A DNA stretch of 64,000 nucleotides. Source: Salvelinus alpinus. Taxonomy: Eukaryota > Chordata > Actinopteri > Salmoniformes > Salmonidae. Below the pieces are notes generated by a model. It had not been told where the DNA came from. It searched no databases and saw nothing but the letters and a program-made list of their open reading frames with translations. The stretch is taken from positions 7,683,503 to 7,747,502 of the forward strand of contig NC_092122.1 in NCBI RefSeq assembly GCF_045679555.1. Reading direction: 5' to 3'. Shown piece after piece: positions 63,490 through 64,000 of this stretch. How positions within the stretch are numbered: position 1 is the stretch's first letter; every line of letters starts with the position of its first letter. The position numbers and the translations under genes were made by a program.

Positions 63490-64000
63490 ACAGTACCAGT
63501 CAAAAGTTTGGACACACCTACTCACTCAAGGGTTTTTCTTTATTTTTACCATTTTCTACATTGTGGAATAATAGTGAAGACATCAAAACTATGAAATAAC
63601 ACATATGGAATCATGTAGTAACTGAAAAAAGTGTTAAACAAATCTAAATATATTTTATATTTGAGATTCTTCAAAGTAGCCACCCTTTGTCAGCTTTGCA
63701 CACTCTTGGCATTCTCTCAAGCAGCTTCATGAGGTGGTCATCTGGAATGCATTTCAATTAACAGGTGTGTCTTGATAAAAGTAAATGAGTGGAATTTCAT
63801 TCCCTCTTAATACGTTTGAGCCAATCAGTTGTGTTGTGACAAGGTAGGGGTGGTATACAGAAGATATCCCTATTTGGTAAAAGACCAAGTTCATATTATG
63901 GCAAGAACAGCTCAAATAATCAAAGCGAAACGACAGTCCATCATTACTTTAAGACATGAAGGTCAGTCAATGCGGGAACATTTCAAGAACTTTGAAAGTT
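63490..64000 (+). mobile_element. Tc1-like transposon, cut by the window end
   Basis: Terminus CAGTACCAGTCAAAAGTTTG, the family whose other fragment lies at 12781-13030. The inverted-repeat region continues to the transposase start at 63898. Confidence 0.85.
63898..64000 (+). CDS. Tc1 transposase N-terminus (partial)
   Basis: ATG at 63898 opens MARTAQIIKAKRQSIITLRH then EGQSMREHFKNFES to the window edge: the first helix-turn-helix of a Tc1 transposase. The last readable residues depart from the usual REISR-type helix, hinting at a frameshift. Whether the rest is intact cannot be seen. Confidence 0.7.
   Translation, partial: MARTAQIIKAKRQSIITLRHEGQSMREHFKNFES

Overview
The window is nuclear DNA of a teleost fish, almost certainly a salmonid. 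The evidence is the repeat content: many degraded Tc1-like transposons, including two of the Sleeping Beauty type; LINE copies resembling the salmonid RSg-1 family with a GATTTGAT tail; a tRNA-derived SINE of the SlmI/HpaI type; hAT-type elements; and long fish-style microsatellites. There are no bacterial operons and no CRISPR array.

The one well-supported protein gene is aebp2 (a PRC2 accessory zinc-finger protein) on the minus strand. Seven coding exons run from 59551 down to 44703. Every junction has GT/AG borders and keeps phase, giving about 442 codons. The usual short last exon was not found in the 44.7 kb downstream. Upstream of aebp2 on the same strand (63474-63380) is a short terminal exon that I attribute to plekha5, because plekha5 precedes AEBP2 in the same orientation in human. 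A likely 3' UTR follows it down to about 61440. A terminal-exon-like block on the plus strand (11108-11244) belongs to a gene I cannot name.

Layout: 1-11 kb holds dispersed repeats, a 79-bp minisatellite, a SINE, a GAGA/GAGC tract and a rearranged LINE. 11-15 kb holds one exon candidate, two Tc1 elements and a fragment of a third. 15-26 kb holds a palindromic MITE, Tc1 copies and microsatellites. 27-31 kb holds a LINE with an inverted end. 31.3-35.0 kb is a three-level nest (hAT, then Tc1, then Sleeping Beauty-type Tc1) with a perfect 8-bp target duplication. 35.7-37.5 kb is an inverted-repeat element filled by a 26-bp minisatellite. 37.6-38.7 kb is a Tc1-like element split by a miniature LTR element (TRIM-like). 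41-44 kb may be aebp2 3' UTR interrupted by a Tc1-like element. 44.7-59.6 kb is aebp2 with TE-rich introns. 59.9-60.7 kb is an L1-like insert with a 20-bp target duplication. 61.4-63.5 kb is the plekha5 3' end, and the window closes inside another Tc1 element.

No complete active transposon was seen. The most interesting material is structural: the nested insertions with readable target duplications, the TRIM-like element, the minisatellite-bearing element, and the splice-site oddities of aebp2 and plekha5. Family names come from recognition by eye, not from a database search.
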